A DNA stretch of 64,000 nucleotides from Candidatus Poribacteria bacterium (GTDB lineage Bacteria; Poribacteria; WGA-4E; WGA-3G), in assembly GCA_028820635.1 (NCBI GenBank), contig JAPPIG010000082.1, positions 228,645 through 292,644 on the forward strand, read 5' to 3'. The number at the start of each line of letters is the position of its first letter. The first letter of the stretch is position 1. The notes beneath the pieces are model-generated. The model did not search any database and was not told the DNA's origin. It was given only the letters and a program-made list of their open reading frames with translations. The position numbers were made by a program, and so were the translations under genes. Positions 1 through 9,189 of this stretch are shown piece after piece.

Positions 1-3000
1 CATTTAGCGATCCGTGGTACTTCGGTGGCAGTGAAATTTTCAAAATTGAGGACAACAAATCTTATATCCGTGGTGGCTCCTTAACGACCTGTTCCTTGAA
101 ATATCCACACTACCATTTCAGCGTTTCCGAAGTAATTATCAGGATGAATGAAGAGATGATTGCAAAGAACATCGTCTTACATATTGGTGGCATTCCACTT
201 TTCTATTTCCCCGCTATTCGGCGTGATCTGCGTAAAGGCAAAGTTGCAAAGATCATCGTCAGAGTCGGAACAGATAGTTACCAAGGACCTAACATCAGCA
301 TCATTTTACCTGTAGCACGCAAAAGACGTTACGACGGCGCGTTGCTATACGATAGAAGTGCGCGGAGAGGACAAGGTTATGGCTTTGAAGGGAAATATAG
401 ATTTAATGATACACAGTTCCGAGAGATACATATCCCGATTCCACCTGATGCTACACCTGCTCAACGCACAAAATTGGAAGAAAAGGCTAAAGAGATATAT
501 GATCGGCTTGAAGGTGATTACGATAGATATTGGCTAAAACAACTCTTTCTGGAATATAAAATCACTGATGAAGATACCGAACGCGCAAAAGAGAAAGCTG
601 AAAATATACTCAAACAACTCACTGAAGAAGATGCAGACTTTTCGCAACTCGCTCAAAGTGAATCTGATCATTCAGAAACACGTTATGACGGTGGCGATCT
701 GGGATTCCTGGCACGAGGTGAGAAAGACGAAGATGGTGAGCCAAAACTTGATCCGATTTTGGAAGAAGCAGCATTCGCACTAAAGGAAGGTAAAATCAGC
801 AGCGTTTTAAGAACTGAATCTGCCTTCCATGTTCTCAAAGTTGAGCGTGTGCTTGACATCTATGGCGAGCGCGAAATCAAACTTGCCCGTATTGATATTA
901 AGATCACTGCAAGCACTGAAACACAAGAGACAGTGCGCGAGATAGCAGATAAAATTCATGAGCGAGCTCTTGCTGGCGAAACATTTGAACAACTTGCCAC
1001 TGAATTTACTGAAGCAAAATTGTCTGAGATTAATGATGGCGATGGGTTGCCCCTTAACGAGATGAATTCTGGATGGCAGTATTCTGTTCGACGCATGGAA
1101 AAACCTGGAGATATTACTGAACGTAGTCCTGTTTTTTCACAGGAAGGTCTTTACATCTTCCAATTAATCGAAAAAGAGAAAACACCTACATTTGAGGAAC
1201 TCGCCGAACAGTTTGAAGCAGAATGGAAGACTTTTGAAGCAGAAATATTAGCAACGCCTGAAAAAGACGAAAAAACAACCGCTCCCGATGATAACCAAGA
1301 AAATACAGATACAGATAGTAACCCGCTCCCCGATGTGATTGAAAATACTGAAGATAAAACACCTGCTGAACCAGAAACAGTAGAAGAGGTGACTCCTGAA
1401 CAGGAAAATCCTGCAGAGGAAGAAGAGGAAGCGTTTGAAGTCTACAAAAAACATGGATTTCGCGGACGGTGGCAAGACCCACGACAGGTGGCATCAGAAG
1501 CACAAAGTTTATACGCAGGCGAATATAGCCGAGTAATTAACACAAAAAAATCGTTTCGCCTTATCAAAGTTGATAAGAAACGCGCCTATCGCGGCGATAT
1601 CTATTTCTACGGCGCTGACGAATACTCTTTTAGCAGACAAGATTCATCCCGTATCGGTAGACGGTGGAATATGCGATGGGGACACAGACAGTCCTTCTAT
1701 ACGCCATGGGACAGCCGACAAGCAGGACGCCGTCCCATTAGTTTTGTCGGACGGACTGCATGGGGCGCTCGTACCTACAAAGAGGATCTGGGGCTTCAAA
1801 GTGATTCTGCTCTCAATTCATTTGGCGTAATCACCTACGGTTCCGCTGTGTCCGCAGCGAGTGAGAAAGATGTTGATGAAGATGGAAACCTAACGTACTC
1901 ACGAGAAACCATTGGTGATATTACCAGTAGACTTGAAGTCCGACACGTCCAAGATTTTACAGGTCAAGGGACAACAGCACTCCAAAAACTACCGCAATTT
2001 ACGCTACACTTTTCACGCATGCGTTTTAGTAGGCTTCCTGTCTTTGAAACTATTAACGATGGAATGGTATTCGTATCAGAAAAGGTAAAATCCGATAGAC
2101 CTATTCTCTCACTCCTCGCTTTCCCCACGCTTGAAGATACCAGTTTTGATATGGATATTGAATTTGGAAACTTCTATAGACAGATCTATCGTGGCAAACA
2201 GGGAGAAGAAAATAACGTTTTCCTTCAAACCCTTGACTTAGGGTTCGACCTACGCAAGCAAACTAACCTTTTTATCACGCCTTTACGCGAGTTGAAATTA
2301 AGTGCGAGCTTAAACACAAACGCTATCTGGCACGCCAAAGACCAAGACAAAAAGAGAAATATTATACGTGGTGTCTATAGTATCAGAACGCAGGCGAATA
2401 ATACCTTATTCCGTATTTACAATACCAAATTTATACCGGGTGTCCGAAAATTGCGTCATGAACTGCAATCCTCACTAACGTTCGATTTTCAGCCACCTAT
2501 TGATGCCGATAACAATCTTTATCCGTTTGGACCCAGCACCTATTTCTATGAACGTAAAAGACTAACCTATAACTTCAATACGAATATAGAGATTAAAACC
2601 CGGCGCAGTCAATCTGCACACCGCATCTTTTATTTTGATACCCGACTCACTGCGGATTTTACCGAATTTGAATCAGTATTTAGGCGTAAATATGAACCGA
2701 TTGAAAGTGATTTCACAATCGTTCCGCTTCCCAGTCGCAATCTAAATATGACTGTTCGCCTTACACATGATCCGAATCCGCATCCGGAAGATGGCAAACA
2801 GTTCAAAATGGTTGGTGTGCGTACCAATATCAGATATACACGCAAAGATTGGTATGTGAGTATCGGTAATTCTTTTAGCAAACGCCACACCTCTATACGC
2901 GCATCGCGCTCAGTGACTGCGAACGGACGCTACCGTTTGAGCAAGGACCTTGAGTTTGATTTTAGCTTCATTTACTATCCGATTGACAAGGATTTTTACT

Positions 3001-3263
3001 CACAACGAGTCAGTATCAACCGCAATTTACATGATTGGAACTTGCGCATTTCTTGGAGTCGTGTCGGAATCAAACGGGATCCACCGTTTGATAACGTCCG
3101 ACAAGATTTTACATTCCAAGTTAACTTAATTGGTGAACCCGCAGTTTCCATGGGGGTCGGTTTTGACGCTACTACCGATACTTGGGGACTCCACACCTTA
3201 CCAGCAGGTATGCCGTATAACGCATTCGGATCAGGGAATTCGCTTGGACGCTCCTTCTTCTAA
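1..3263 (+). CDS. LptD/OstA-like outer-membrane protein with inserted parvulin-type domains (5' partial)
   Basis: The frame is open to the left edge, so the N-terminus is missing; residue numbers here count from the TTG at 96. The first ~120 residues look like the end of an OstA jellyroll and the first strands of an LptD barrel (motifs IGGIPLFYFPAI and RRGQGYGFEGKYRF). A parvulin-like PPIase domain follows at about 155-250 (DFSQLAQ, GGDLGFLARGE, AFHVLKV), a second related domain at about 259-384, an acidic Pro/Glu linker at about 385-445, and a third parvulin-like C-terminal half at about 456-495 (RVINTKKSFRLIKV). The rest is beta-rich barrel sequence (LQKLPQFTLHFSRMRFSRLP) ending in F. LptD inserts LPS in the outer membrane; SurA-type parvulins help fold LptD, so the chaperone appears built into its client. 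The LptD assignment is family-level recognition. Confidence 0.75.
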   Translation, partial: FSDPWYFGGSEIFKIEDNKSYIRGGSLTTCSLKYPHYHFSVSEVIIRMNEEMIAKNIVLHIGGIPLFYFPAIRRDLRKGKVAKIIVRVGTDSYQGPNISIILPVARKRRYDGALLYDRSARRGQGYGFEGKYRFNDTQFREIHIPIPPDATPAQRTKLEEKAKEIYDRLEGDYDRYWLKQLFLEYKITDEDTERAKEKAENILKQLTEEDADFSQLAQSESDHSETRYDGGDLGFLARGEKDEDGEPKLDPILEEAAFALKEGKISSVLRTESAFHVLKVERVLDIYGEREIKLARIDIKITASTETQETVREIADKIHERALAGETFEQLATEFTEAKLSEINDGDGLPLNEMNSGWQYSVRRMEKPGDITERSPVFSQEGLYIFQLIEKEKTPTFEELAEQFEAEWKTFEAEILATPEKDEKTTAPDDNQENTDTDSNPLPDVIENTEDKTPAEPETVEEVTPEQENPAEEEEEAFEVYKKHGFRGRWQDPRQVASEAQSLYAGEYSRVINTKKSFRLIKVDKKRAYRGDIYFYGADEYSFSRQDSSRIGRRWNMRWGHRQSFYTPWDSRQAGRRPISFVGRTAWGARTYKEDLGLQSDSALNSFGVITYGSAVSAASEKDVDEDGNLTYSRETIGDITSRLEVRHVQDFTGQGTTALQKLPQFTLHFSRMRFSRLPVFETINDGMVFVSEKVKSDRPILSLLAFPTLEDTSFDMDIEFGNFYRQIYRGKQGEENNVFLQTLDLGFDLRKQTNLFITPLRELKLSASLNTNAIWHAKDQDKKRNIIRGVYSIRTQANNTLFRIYNTKFIPGVRKLRHELQSSLTFDFQPPIDADNNLYPFGPSTYFYERKRLTYNFNTNIEIKTRRSQSAHRIFYFDTRLTADFTEFESVFRRKYEPIESDFTIVPLPSRNLNMTVRLTHDPNPHPEDGKQFKMVGVRTNIRYTRKDWYVSIGNSFSKRHTSIRASRSVTANGRYRLSKDLEFDFSFIYYPIDKDFYSQRVSINRNLHDWNLRISWSRVGIKRDPPFDNVRQDFTFQVNLIGEPAVSMGVGFDATTDTWGLHTLPAGMPYNAFGSGNSLGRSFF

Positions 3264-3519
3264 TATGAGTGAGTGTACCAATTAGAGATTATTTCATTTA
3301 TGATTAAAATATCGTAGGCACTACTGATAAATACTTCCATTTCTGAAAATAACTTCTCTTAAAGAAATAGCCCTTTTGTGGTCGCGCAATTTATTGCCAA
3401 ATCAACGCTAAATGCGATTTTTGGCATTTGTCACCTCTTACATTTTTTCAAAAGGGAATAAATCATAGAATTGGTATGCGCTTTTCACAGTAGATTATTG
3501 ATTATAACTTAGCATAATA
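3264..3519. repeat. Intergenic gap with fragments of two hairpin repeat families
   Basis: No gene is seen. At about 3380-3395 there is a reverse-strand fragment of the repeat containing TTGCGCGAC that recurs at 21016-21044 and 44435-44463. It abuts an AATCAACGC-type element at 3399-3430 whose stem AAATGC/GCATTT encloses GATTTTTG. Both families recur in other gaps of this window. Confidence 0.6.
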
Positions 3520-3548
3520 TTACAAGGATTTTGGAAATATAGTATAAT
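3520..3548 (+). promoter_or_regulatory. Promoter of the HigBA-like operon
   Basis: A -35 like TTACAA (3520-3525), a 17-nt spacer and a perfect -10 TATAAT (3543-3548) lie 18 nt before the TTG start of the toxin gene. Read from sequence only. Confidence 0.5.
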
Positions 3549-3566
3549 GAGGTTAAGGATTGAATT

Positions 3567-3923
3567 TTGAATGAATCGATCAAAAACGTTAAATGGGTTG
3601 GTAATTCCCGTGTTCAAGTCAGGAATTTTCCCAAAGCCGCAAGAAAAACAATCGGTGATGCGTTAAACTTTGCTCAACTTGGATACAAACATCCAAATGC
3701 TAAACCAGTGAAGGGGGTAGGTTCAGGAGTTTTAGAAATTACTGCTCGTTTTGATACAAACACGTATCGTGCGGTATATACAGTCAAATTAGGCGAAAAC
3801 ATATACGTACTTCACGCGTTTCAGAAGAAATCTACCCGTGGAATCAGCACACCTAAAAAGGAAATTGATTTGATTAAACAACGGCTGAAAATAGCACTTG
3901 CAATGGAGGTTGAAAATGAATGA
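3567..3923 (+). CDS. RelE/HigB-family toxin (phage Gp49-like)
   Basis: 118-aa protein of the phage-derived Gp49-like/HigB group, ribosome-dependent mRNA interferases that pair with a downstream HTH antitoxin. Recognisable segments are the N-terminal VKWVGNSRVQVRNFP, the core strand FDTNTYRAVYTVKLGENIYVLHAFQKKS and the C-terminal Lys-rich helix. The start is TTG, preceded by an AAGGA-like site; the nearby ATG is out of frame. The next gene starts inside its last codons, so the two are translationally coupled. Toxin-first order is typical of higBA loci. Confidence 0.8.
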   Translation: MNESIKNVKWVGNSRVQVRNFPKAARKTIGDALNFAQLGYKHPNAKPVKGVGSGVLEITARFDTNTYRAVYTVKLGENIYVLHAFQKKSTRGISTPKKEIDLIKQRLKIALAMEVENE

Positions 3924-4245
3924 AGATGTTAAAATTGAGGAAAGTTCTGGAAATGTGTTTATAGACATCGGTTTTTCTGAAGAAGAGGCAGAACGCGAAT
4001 TACTGCGGTCTAATCTTGCGCTAAAAGTTTATCAACTTCTTGAGGAACGAAAACTTACACCCGTAGAAACCGAAAAGATTTATGGAATTAATCAGTCTGA
4101 TGTGTCTTGCATACAGAATGGGAATTTTGAGGATTTTAGTGTAGAACTCCTATTTACACTATTGAATAGATTAAACCAAAATATAGAAATTCATATCATA
4201 CCCTCGGATAAAACAGGTGGATATCAACGAATCGTAGCGTCTTAA
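3916..4245 (+). CDS. XRE/HigA-like antitoxin
   Basis: 109-aa protein with a C-terminal helix-turn-helix (LTPVETEKIYGINQSDVSCI) of the XRE type that accompanies Gp49-like toxins. The ATG at 3916 is chosen because a GGAGG site lies at 3905-3909 and the start overlaps the toxin stop by 8 nt; a longer reading from 3898 has no such site. It should neutralise the toxin and repress the shared promoter at 3520-3548. The HTH family call is firm; regulation is inferred. Confidence 0.8.
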   Translation: MNEDVKIEESSGNVFIDIGFSEEEAERELLRSNLALKVYQLLEERKLTPVETEKIYGINQSDVSCIQNGNFEDFSVELLFTLLNRLNQNIEIHIIPSDKTGGYQRIVAS

Positions 4246-4273
4246 TTTGTTTTTTTAAAGGGAATACCTTCTA

Positions 4274-5047
4274 ATGCTTCTCAAAGACCGTATCAGCATC
4301 GTAACAGGTGGTAGTTCTGGCATCGGACGAGGCATAGCACTTGAATTCGCCCGCGAGGGTGCATGTGTTGTCATCGCTGATAAACAGGAATCCCCTCTTC
4401 GCGGTAAATATCACGAGAAGAATGCCACAACGCACACAGTTCAAGAAATACAGAAATTAGGTGCGCAAGGGATATTCATCAAAACCGATGTCTCAGACGA
4501 ATTGCAGGTTGACCAAATGATCCAGCAAACGGTTGAACGCTTTGGTGGACTTGATATTCTTGTCAATAATGCTGGCATTCATATTCCCGGTGGATCACAA
4601 GATATTTCCATTGCCGATTGGGACAAAGTTGTTGGTGTGAACTTGCGCGGTGTTTTCCTGACATCCAAACTCGCTATTCCACACCTCAAAAAGTCGAAAT
4701 TTGGACGAATTATCCAAATTGCATCTGTTCATGCCTATGGGGGAGGCGCAGGACCAGCCTACACCTCCGCAAAAGCTGCCGTTGTCAACATGGTACGAGA
4801 TACCGCTTTAGAGGTTGGCGAATTCGGAATTACTGTAAACGCTATCTCCCCAGGCTATATTGAGACTGCAATTCAGGACTACCTAACACCAGAACAGATT
4901 GCGGAATCATTGGAGAAAACACCACTGCAACGTTTGGGTCTACCTAAAGACATCGGACGCGCAGCAGTTTTCTTCGCATCAGATAATGCTGAGTGGGTCA
5001 CTGGTACTTCCCTCCTCGTTGATGGCGGTGCCAGTGCCAAGGCTTAG
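4274..5047 (+). CDS. SDR-family oxidoreductase (FabG/glucose 1-dehydrogenase type)
   Basis: 257-aa classical short-chain dehydrogenase/reductase, cytosolic and NAD(P)-dependent. Visible signatures are the cofactor motif TGGSSGIG near the N-terminus, the NNAG strand, the catalytic Ser in IQIASVHA, the YTSAK (YxxxK) pair and the PGYIET loop. The acidic residue at the end of the second strand (VVIADKQ) favours NAD. Such enzymes act on sugars, polyols or hydroxyacids; the substrate cannot be told here. It stands alone after the toxin-antitoxin pair. Confidence 0.88.
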   Translation: MLLKDRISIVTGGSSGIGRGIALEFAREGACVVIADKQESPLRGKYHEKNATTHTVQEIQKLGAQGIFIKTDVSDELQVDQMIQQTVERFGGLDILVNNAGIHIPGGSQDISIADWDKVVGVNLRGVFLTSKLAIPHLKKSKFGRIIQIASVHAYGGGAGPAYTSAKAAVVNMVRDTALEVGEFGITVNAISPGYIETAIQDYLTPEQIAESLEKTPLQRLGLPKDIGRAAVFFASDNAEWVTGTSLLVDGGASAKA

Positions 5048-5135
5048 TAAATACTATGATGGATTTTCTTGTTGGAGGAATTTCCAACTCCGATTGTCCG
5101 ATAGCCAAATACTGACAATTAATAATCATTAACCA

Positions 5136-5684
5136 ATGCCCGACAAAACATACACCACCGCTGTTGTCCTCATTCCTCCAGAAACGATACAGCCACCTAT
5201 CCAAGCCATACGCCGTGTCCATGACCGCAATTTTGAGCGATGGATGCCACATATAACACTCCTCTACCCATTTGCTCCGCAACAAGATTTTCAAGATATT
5301 TTCCCAGCACTCGCAAAATCAGCAGAAGAGACAAAACCGTTTTCCCTTGCGCTTGCATCTTTCAACGCATTTAAACACCGTAAATCGTGCACGCTTTTCC
5401 TCGTCCCCGAACCTAAAAAAGACATCGTGCAACTACATAGTACACTTACTAAATATCTCCCAGACTACGACGACACAGCGCGGTTTACTGGTGGGTTCAA
5501 CCCACATCTTTCAGTTGGACAATTCCAGCACAGAAACATAAATGGGGCTCAACAACGACTACAAACAGAATGGAAAGCCATTGAATATGAGGTTGAATCT
5601 CTTTCACTTATTTACAGATCACCAGAAACGAACGACCAGTTTGTTGTAGCCGAAAACTTTACCTTTCTAAAAAGGAGTCAATAA
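5136..5684 (+). CDS. 2H phosphoesterase (2'-5' RNA ligase-like)
   Basis: 182-aa protein with the two His-x-Thr/Ser motifs that define the 2H phosphoesterase superfamily (LigT/ThpR, YjcG): PHITLLYPF near residue 36 and NPHLSVGQF near residue 127. Members hydrolyse or form 2',5'- or cyclic phosphodiester bonds in RNA or nucleotides. No clear ribosome site precedes the ATG. Its stop overlaps the next start by one base (TAATG), suggesting coupling. Substrate unknown. Confidence 0.85.
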   Translation: MPDKTYTTAVVLIPPETIQPPIQAIRRVHDRNFERWMPHITLLYPFAPQQDFQDIFPALAKSAEETKPFSLALASFNAFKHRKSCTLFLVPEPKKDIVQLHSTLTKYLPDYDDTARFTGGFNPHLSVGQFQHRNINGAQQRLQTEWKAIEYEVESLSLIYRSPETNDQFVVAENFTFLKRSQ

Positions 5685-6853
5685 TGAACACAAAAACTAT
5701 AGTATTTTCCTTTTTAACCTCAGTTTTAATTTTAGGATTTTCTCTTTTAGGTTGTGAAAGGGTAAAGCAGATCACCACACCTGATACAATTGCCACCGTA
5801 AAAATCGGGATAATTCAACCCTCCGGGCTTGCTCCAAGTTTTACCAAAGGTGCAGAACTTGCCAAATCCCAAATCAATAATAGCGGAGGTTTACTCGGAA
5901 TGGAAGTTGAATTTGTTGAAATGGATAATCAGGGGGAGCGAGATTTTCCTGATGCAGACGAAAGTGTCCGAATCGCCAGAATACTGATTGAGGATGAAGG
6001 TGTTGTGGCAATTTTAGGTCCACTACTTTCTACAAATTCCACGCAGGTTGGACCTGTTGTCACCGAACTCAAACGTCCTATAATTACCGGTTCATCTGGG
6101 CAGAACGTAACTGCTACTGGAGAATACGTATTTATTGCGGTTGCTTCCACATCATTTCAAGGTGCAACAACAGCGCAATTCGCCATAGACCCAAACGAAC
6201 TTAATGCCAAAACTGCCGCAACAATCCGACAGATGGGCGATGTGTACTCTAATGCTGTGGCAGATGCCTTTGAAGAAAATTTTGAGAAACTTGGTGGAAA
6301 AGTTGCCGCGACCGAATATTATCAACGCATGGATAGGGATTTTGATCTCCAACTTAAAAAGATTAGCGACACGTCACCAGATGTCTTCTTAATCGCAGGG
6401 TTCATTCCTGAAGTTCCACTCATAGCAGCGCGAGCAAGAGAAATGGGTATAAAAGCAACTTTTATTGGCACAAATGCTTGGGACATTCCCGACGAACTTT
6501 TCAACGTTTTAGATGATAACACACCTTTAGAAGGTTCCTTCTTCACCAGAGACTTTAGCGTTGAATCACCCGCCGCAGCACCTTTTGTTGAGGCTTACAC
6601 TGATATGTATATGGAATCTCCCGGTGGTCCATCCTCGTGGGGATACGATGCAATGTCTTTGCTGGCTATTGCTATCAAAAATGCAGGAACGCTTGATCCC
6701 ACTGCAATTCGAAATGAATTAGCAAAGATCACTAATTATCAAGGGGCATCCACAATTTCACATTTTGATGAAAATCGGCACCCCGTCAAAAGCCTACTGC
6801 TCCACACAATTCGCAATGAGCAAATAGTTCTCTATAAAACGATTGATCCGTAG
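5684..6853 (+). CDS. ABC-type substrate-binding lipoprotein (branched-chain amino acid type)
   Basis: 389-aa periplasmic binding protein type 1 (LivJ-like). The N-terminus is a lipoprotein signal peptide with lipobox FSLLGC, so it is probably membrane-anchored. The binding core begins at VKIGIIQPSGLAPSF and continues with the ILIEDEGVVAILGPLLS and GSSGQNVTATGEYVF segments of LivJ-type receptors. It has a good AAGGAG site 6 nt before the ATG. No permease or ATPase genes for a Liv system lie nearby, so the transporter is either elsewhere or the protein is an orphan receptor. Confidence 0.85.
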   Translation: MNTKTIVFSFLTSVLILGFSLLGCERVKQITTPDTIATVKIGIIQPSGLAPSFTKGAELAKSQINNSGGLLGMEVEFVEMDNQGERDFPDADESVRIARILIEDEGVVAILGPLLSTNSTQVGPVVTELKRPIITGSSGQNVTATGEYVFIAVASTSFQGATTAQFAIDPNELNAKTAATIRQMGDVYSNAVADAFEENFEKLGGKVAATEYYQRMDRDFDLQLKKISDTSPDVFLIAGFIPEVPLIAARAREMGIKATFIGTNAWDIPDELFNVLDDNTPLEGSFFTRDFSVESPAAAPFVEAYTDMYMESPGGPSSWGYDAMSLLAIAIKNAGTLDPTAIRNELAKITNYQGASTISHFDENRHPVKSLLLHTIRNEQIVLYKTIDP

Positions 6854-6942
6854 CGGTGAGCCATTCAATTGTGATAAAACTCTCCCAAATAGAGATGATA
6901 TGGTTTATGGCAATGCATGTGTATCCATCACCGTGAAAGCAA

Positions 6943-6972
6943 TTGACAAGTCCTGGCATAAAGATGTATAAT
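6943..6972 (+). promoter_or_regulatory. Strong sigma-70-like promoter of the 6992-9640 operon
   Basis: Perfect -35 TTGACA (6943-6948), 18-nt spacer, perfect -10 TATAAT (6967-6972), followed by AAGGAG at 6979-6984 and the ATG at 6992. Expected transcription start is near 6979. Confidence 0.75.
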
Positions 6973-6991
6973 TTCAACAAGGAGAACATTT

Positions 6992-7198
6992 ATGCTCAAA
7001 ATCAATCCTCAATATCTCGTTAATGACAAAGGGGAAAAAACTGCTGCTCTTTTGTCAATCAAAGAATTCCAACTACTCATGCAGCGTCTTGAGGATTTAG
7101 AGGATATTTTAGAAATGGATGCTGCGGTCGAAACCGAAACAGAGTTTCGTGACTATCAAGACATTCAGGCAGACTTGATAAGAGAAGGAAATCTTTGA
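6992..7198 (+). CDS. Phd/YefM-like antitoxin
   Basis: 68-aa acidic protein: a short N-terminal beta segment (PQYLVNDKGEKTAALLSIKEF) like Phd/YefM antitoxins, then a Glu/Asp-rich tail likely to wrap the toxin. It directly precedes a RelE-like toxin whose TTG start overlaps its stop by 4 nt. It sits behind a near-consensus promoter and probably autorepresses it. Assignment rests on size, composition and position more than on a strong motif. Confidence 0.7.
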   Translation: MLKINPQYLVNDKGEKTAALLSIKEFQLLMQRLEDLEDILEMDAAVETETEFRDYQDIQADLIREGNL

Positions 7199-7470
7199 AT
7201 ACGCCAACGATTTATACTGTTCGTCTAACACGTGAAGCAGAACAAGAATTACGACGTTTACCACAAAACGTTATCAGACGTATTGATGCTATTTTTGAGC
7301 AATTGAGACATAACCCACGTCCTCGCGGAACTGTAAAACTCACAGGAGAAAAAGAATCACATTGGCGAATAAGAGTTGGGACGTACCGAATTCTATATCA
7401 AATTGACGATCAACATCGGCGTGTTGACATTTATCGCATCAAACATCGGCGAGATGTCTACCGTTCATAG
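7195..7470 (+). CDS. RelE/ParE-family toxin
   Basis: 91-aa RelE-type protein, a probable ribosome-dependent mRNA interferase. Typical segments are YTVRLTREAEQELRRLP, the helix VIRRIDAIFEQLRHNPRP, KLTGEKESHWRIRVGTYRIL and the C-terminal VDIYRIKHRRDVYR. The start is TTG at 7195, overlapping the antitoxin stop. The following ATPase gene begins only 10 nt downstream, so the pair heads a longer operon, unusual for a plain toxin-antitoxin locus. Confidence 0.88.
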   Translation: MNTPTIYTVRLTREAEQELRRLPQNVIRRIDAIFEQLRHNPRPRGTVKLTGEKESHWRIRVGTYRILYQIDDQHRRVDIYRIKHRRDVYRS

Positions 7471-7480
7471 AGGAAACAGC

Positions 7481-8653
7481 ATGTCTGAAGGCAAAGCGTT
7501 TTTAGAAAAAGTTCATATTAAAAACTTTCTGAGTTTGCGGAATGTTACGCTTCCTTTTAAGCCACTGACAGTGCTTGTTGGTCCCAACGCGAGTGGGAAG
7601 TCAAACACCTTCACGGCATTGCAGCTTCTCAACAGGATTATAGTTAGTGAAAGTTTACCTTCAGATGGACCTTTCTTGGATTCTCTTTGGGTAGGTGCAG
7701 CGCAAAAAATCTCTTTTCACCTACAGACGAAAGTAAAAGAAAGCCAAAACTTATATTACTTAGAAATCAATGCTCAACCTGATTTTTTCTATCTTGTAGA
7801 ACAATTGTCGGTTAATGATGTAAATGTGATTTCAATCCAAGACGGGGAAGGAGTCGTTCGGGACGAAAATGGAGAAAATGAGATAACATATAACTCAAAC
7901 AAACTCGCTTTGGGGTCAGCTGGAAATTATGGACATAAACCCATTACGCGTGCCTTAACTGAGTTTATTAAAGAGTGGCAATTTTACGATTTTGATGTAT
8001 ATATTATACGCCAAGAATGCTTTAGAACTTTTTCACCAGCTACACCAGAAATTCGAGAATTTCCGAAACTTAGCAAATTTGGTCTTAATTTAGTAGAAGT
8101 TCTTTGGAATTGGTATAAGGATTCTCCAGATAATTTTCAAAGTGTCAGCGATTCACTTGCCGCAAGCACAAATCGCAAAATAGACTACTGTCTGATTGAT
8201 GGACGATATCACCTTTTTCTATTTGAAGGTGAGAAGAATCCTATCCCATTCGAAGGTGCATCTGATGGTATTCTGCGTTTAGTTGCATATAACATCTTGC
8301 TTAACGAACCTGAATTGCCGCCACTTATTGCCATTGAGGAACCTGAACGGAATCTACACCCTGGTGCCTTGAAAGATATTGCAAACGTCCTTGAACAACT
8401 CGCGGAACGAACACAAGTCATTATCACAACACATAGTTCTCAACTTCTTGATGTCTTTAATCCTAACAACTTGTCCGATTCTCTTGGAGTCTTACTTTTA
8501 CGCAACCGATCTGGACTCGGCACGGAAGTACTTAATCTTGAGGAAATCAAGGATAAACGCGAAGCACTTGACGGTTGGATTGCAGATTTTGGGATCGGCA
8601 GTGCCATTTTTGATAGTGAGCTGCTCCAAGACCTAATGGAGGAACCAATATGA
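7481..8653 (+). CDS. AAA/OLD-like ATPase (SMC-related)
   Basis: 390-aa P-loop ATPase of the OLD/ABC-related type found in many phage-defence loci. VHIKNFLSLRNVTLPF leads to the Walker A VGPNASGKSN at residues 33-42, and the C-terminal half has LIAIEEPERNLHPGA (Walker B with catalytic Glu) and IITTHSSQLLD (switch His). The ATG at 7481 has AGGAAA just upstream; the longer frame from 7376 would run into the toxin gene. No fused TOPRIM nuclease is visible. The next gene overlaps its stop by 4 nt, so an effector partner is likely there. Confidence 0.85.
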   Translation: MSEGKAFLEKVHIKNFLSLRNVTLPFKPLTVLVGPNASGKSNTFTALQLLNRIIVSESLPSDGPFLDSLWVGAAQKISFHLQTKVKESQNLYYLEINAQPDFFYLVEQLSVNDVNVISIQDGEGVVRDENGENEITYNSNKLALGSAGNYGHKPITRALTEFIKEWQFYDFDVYIIRQECFRTFSPATPEIREFPKLSKFGLNLVEVLWNWYKDSPDNFQSVSDSLAASTNRKIDYCLIDGRYHLFLFEGEKNPIPFEGASDGILRLVAYNILLNEPELPPLIAIEEPERNLHPGALKDIANVLEQLAERTQVIITTHSSQLLDVFNPNNLSDSLGVLLLRNRSGLGTEVLNLEEIKDKREALDGWIADFGIGSAIFDSELLQDLMEEPI

Positions 8654-9189
8654 TAAGCATTAGGATATGGAATGTAGAATCAGACAGCGACACCAAAGCA
8701 GTCGAATTTTTGGAGGATGAGTTTTTGAGATCACGGCAGCTTGGACACTTGGCAATCCGATCAGCAGTAAGGAGCTCACTTCGAAAGTGTCATAGAAAGG
8801 GTGATCCTGTGAACGACAGTTTGAGAAAAGCTATCCTACACTACCTCAAACAAGATGATTTTATAGTTTTTGTGACCAATGATGCAAACCCAAAATTGAA
8901 CAATCAAAGACTCGTTGATGCGCTCAAACATGTTGTCAAAGATAACAATTTTGCCGACAAGATATATTTCGCACAAGATATCCAAGATAGTGAATCATCA
9001 GTAAATGCAGAATGGCAAGGTCTCGTTTCGGGTTTTCGCGCAAAAGTTGAAAGTGATCAGAAACAATTTCGAAAAGACTGGGATAAAATAACGACTCGCT
9101 TCCAAGATGCTTTTGCCGATACACCAGAGGAAGAAGTGATACGCGATTTTGAGGAGGCACTTGCTGAGGTGAGGCGTGAACGAAAATGA
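8650..9189 (+). CDS. Unknown protein coupled to the ATPase
   Basis: 179-aa protein, not recognised. It starts ISIRIWNVESDSDTKAVEF, then a basic helical stretch (SAVRSSLRKCHRKG), a hydrophobic strand DFIVFVTNDANPKLNNQ and a charged helical C-terminus. The alternation suggests an alpha/beta fold; the VTNDAN and an early acidic segment could be nuclease-like, but no catalytic set can be named. ATG overlaps the ATPase stop by 4 nt and its own end overlaps the PIN gene by 14 nt. Position resembles small partners paired with OLD-like ATPases. Confidence 0.6.
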   Translation: MISIRIWNVESDSDTKAVEFLEDEFLRSRQLGHLAIRSAVRSSLRKCHRKGDPVNDSLRKAILHYLKQDDFIVFVTNDANPKLNNQRLVDALKHVVKDNNFADKIYFAQDIQDSESSVNAEWQGLVSGFRAKVESDQKQFRKDWDKITTRFQDAFADTPEEEVIRDFEEALAEVRRERK

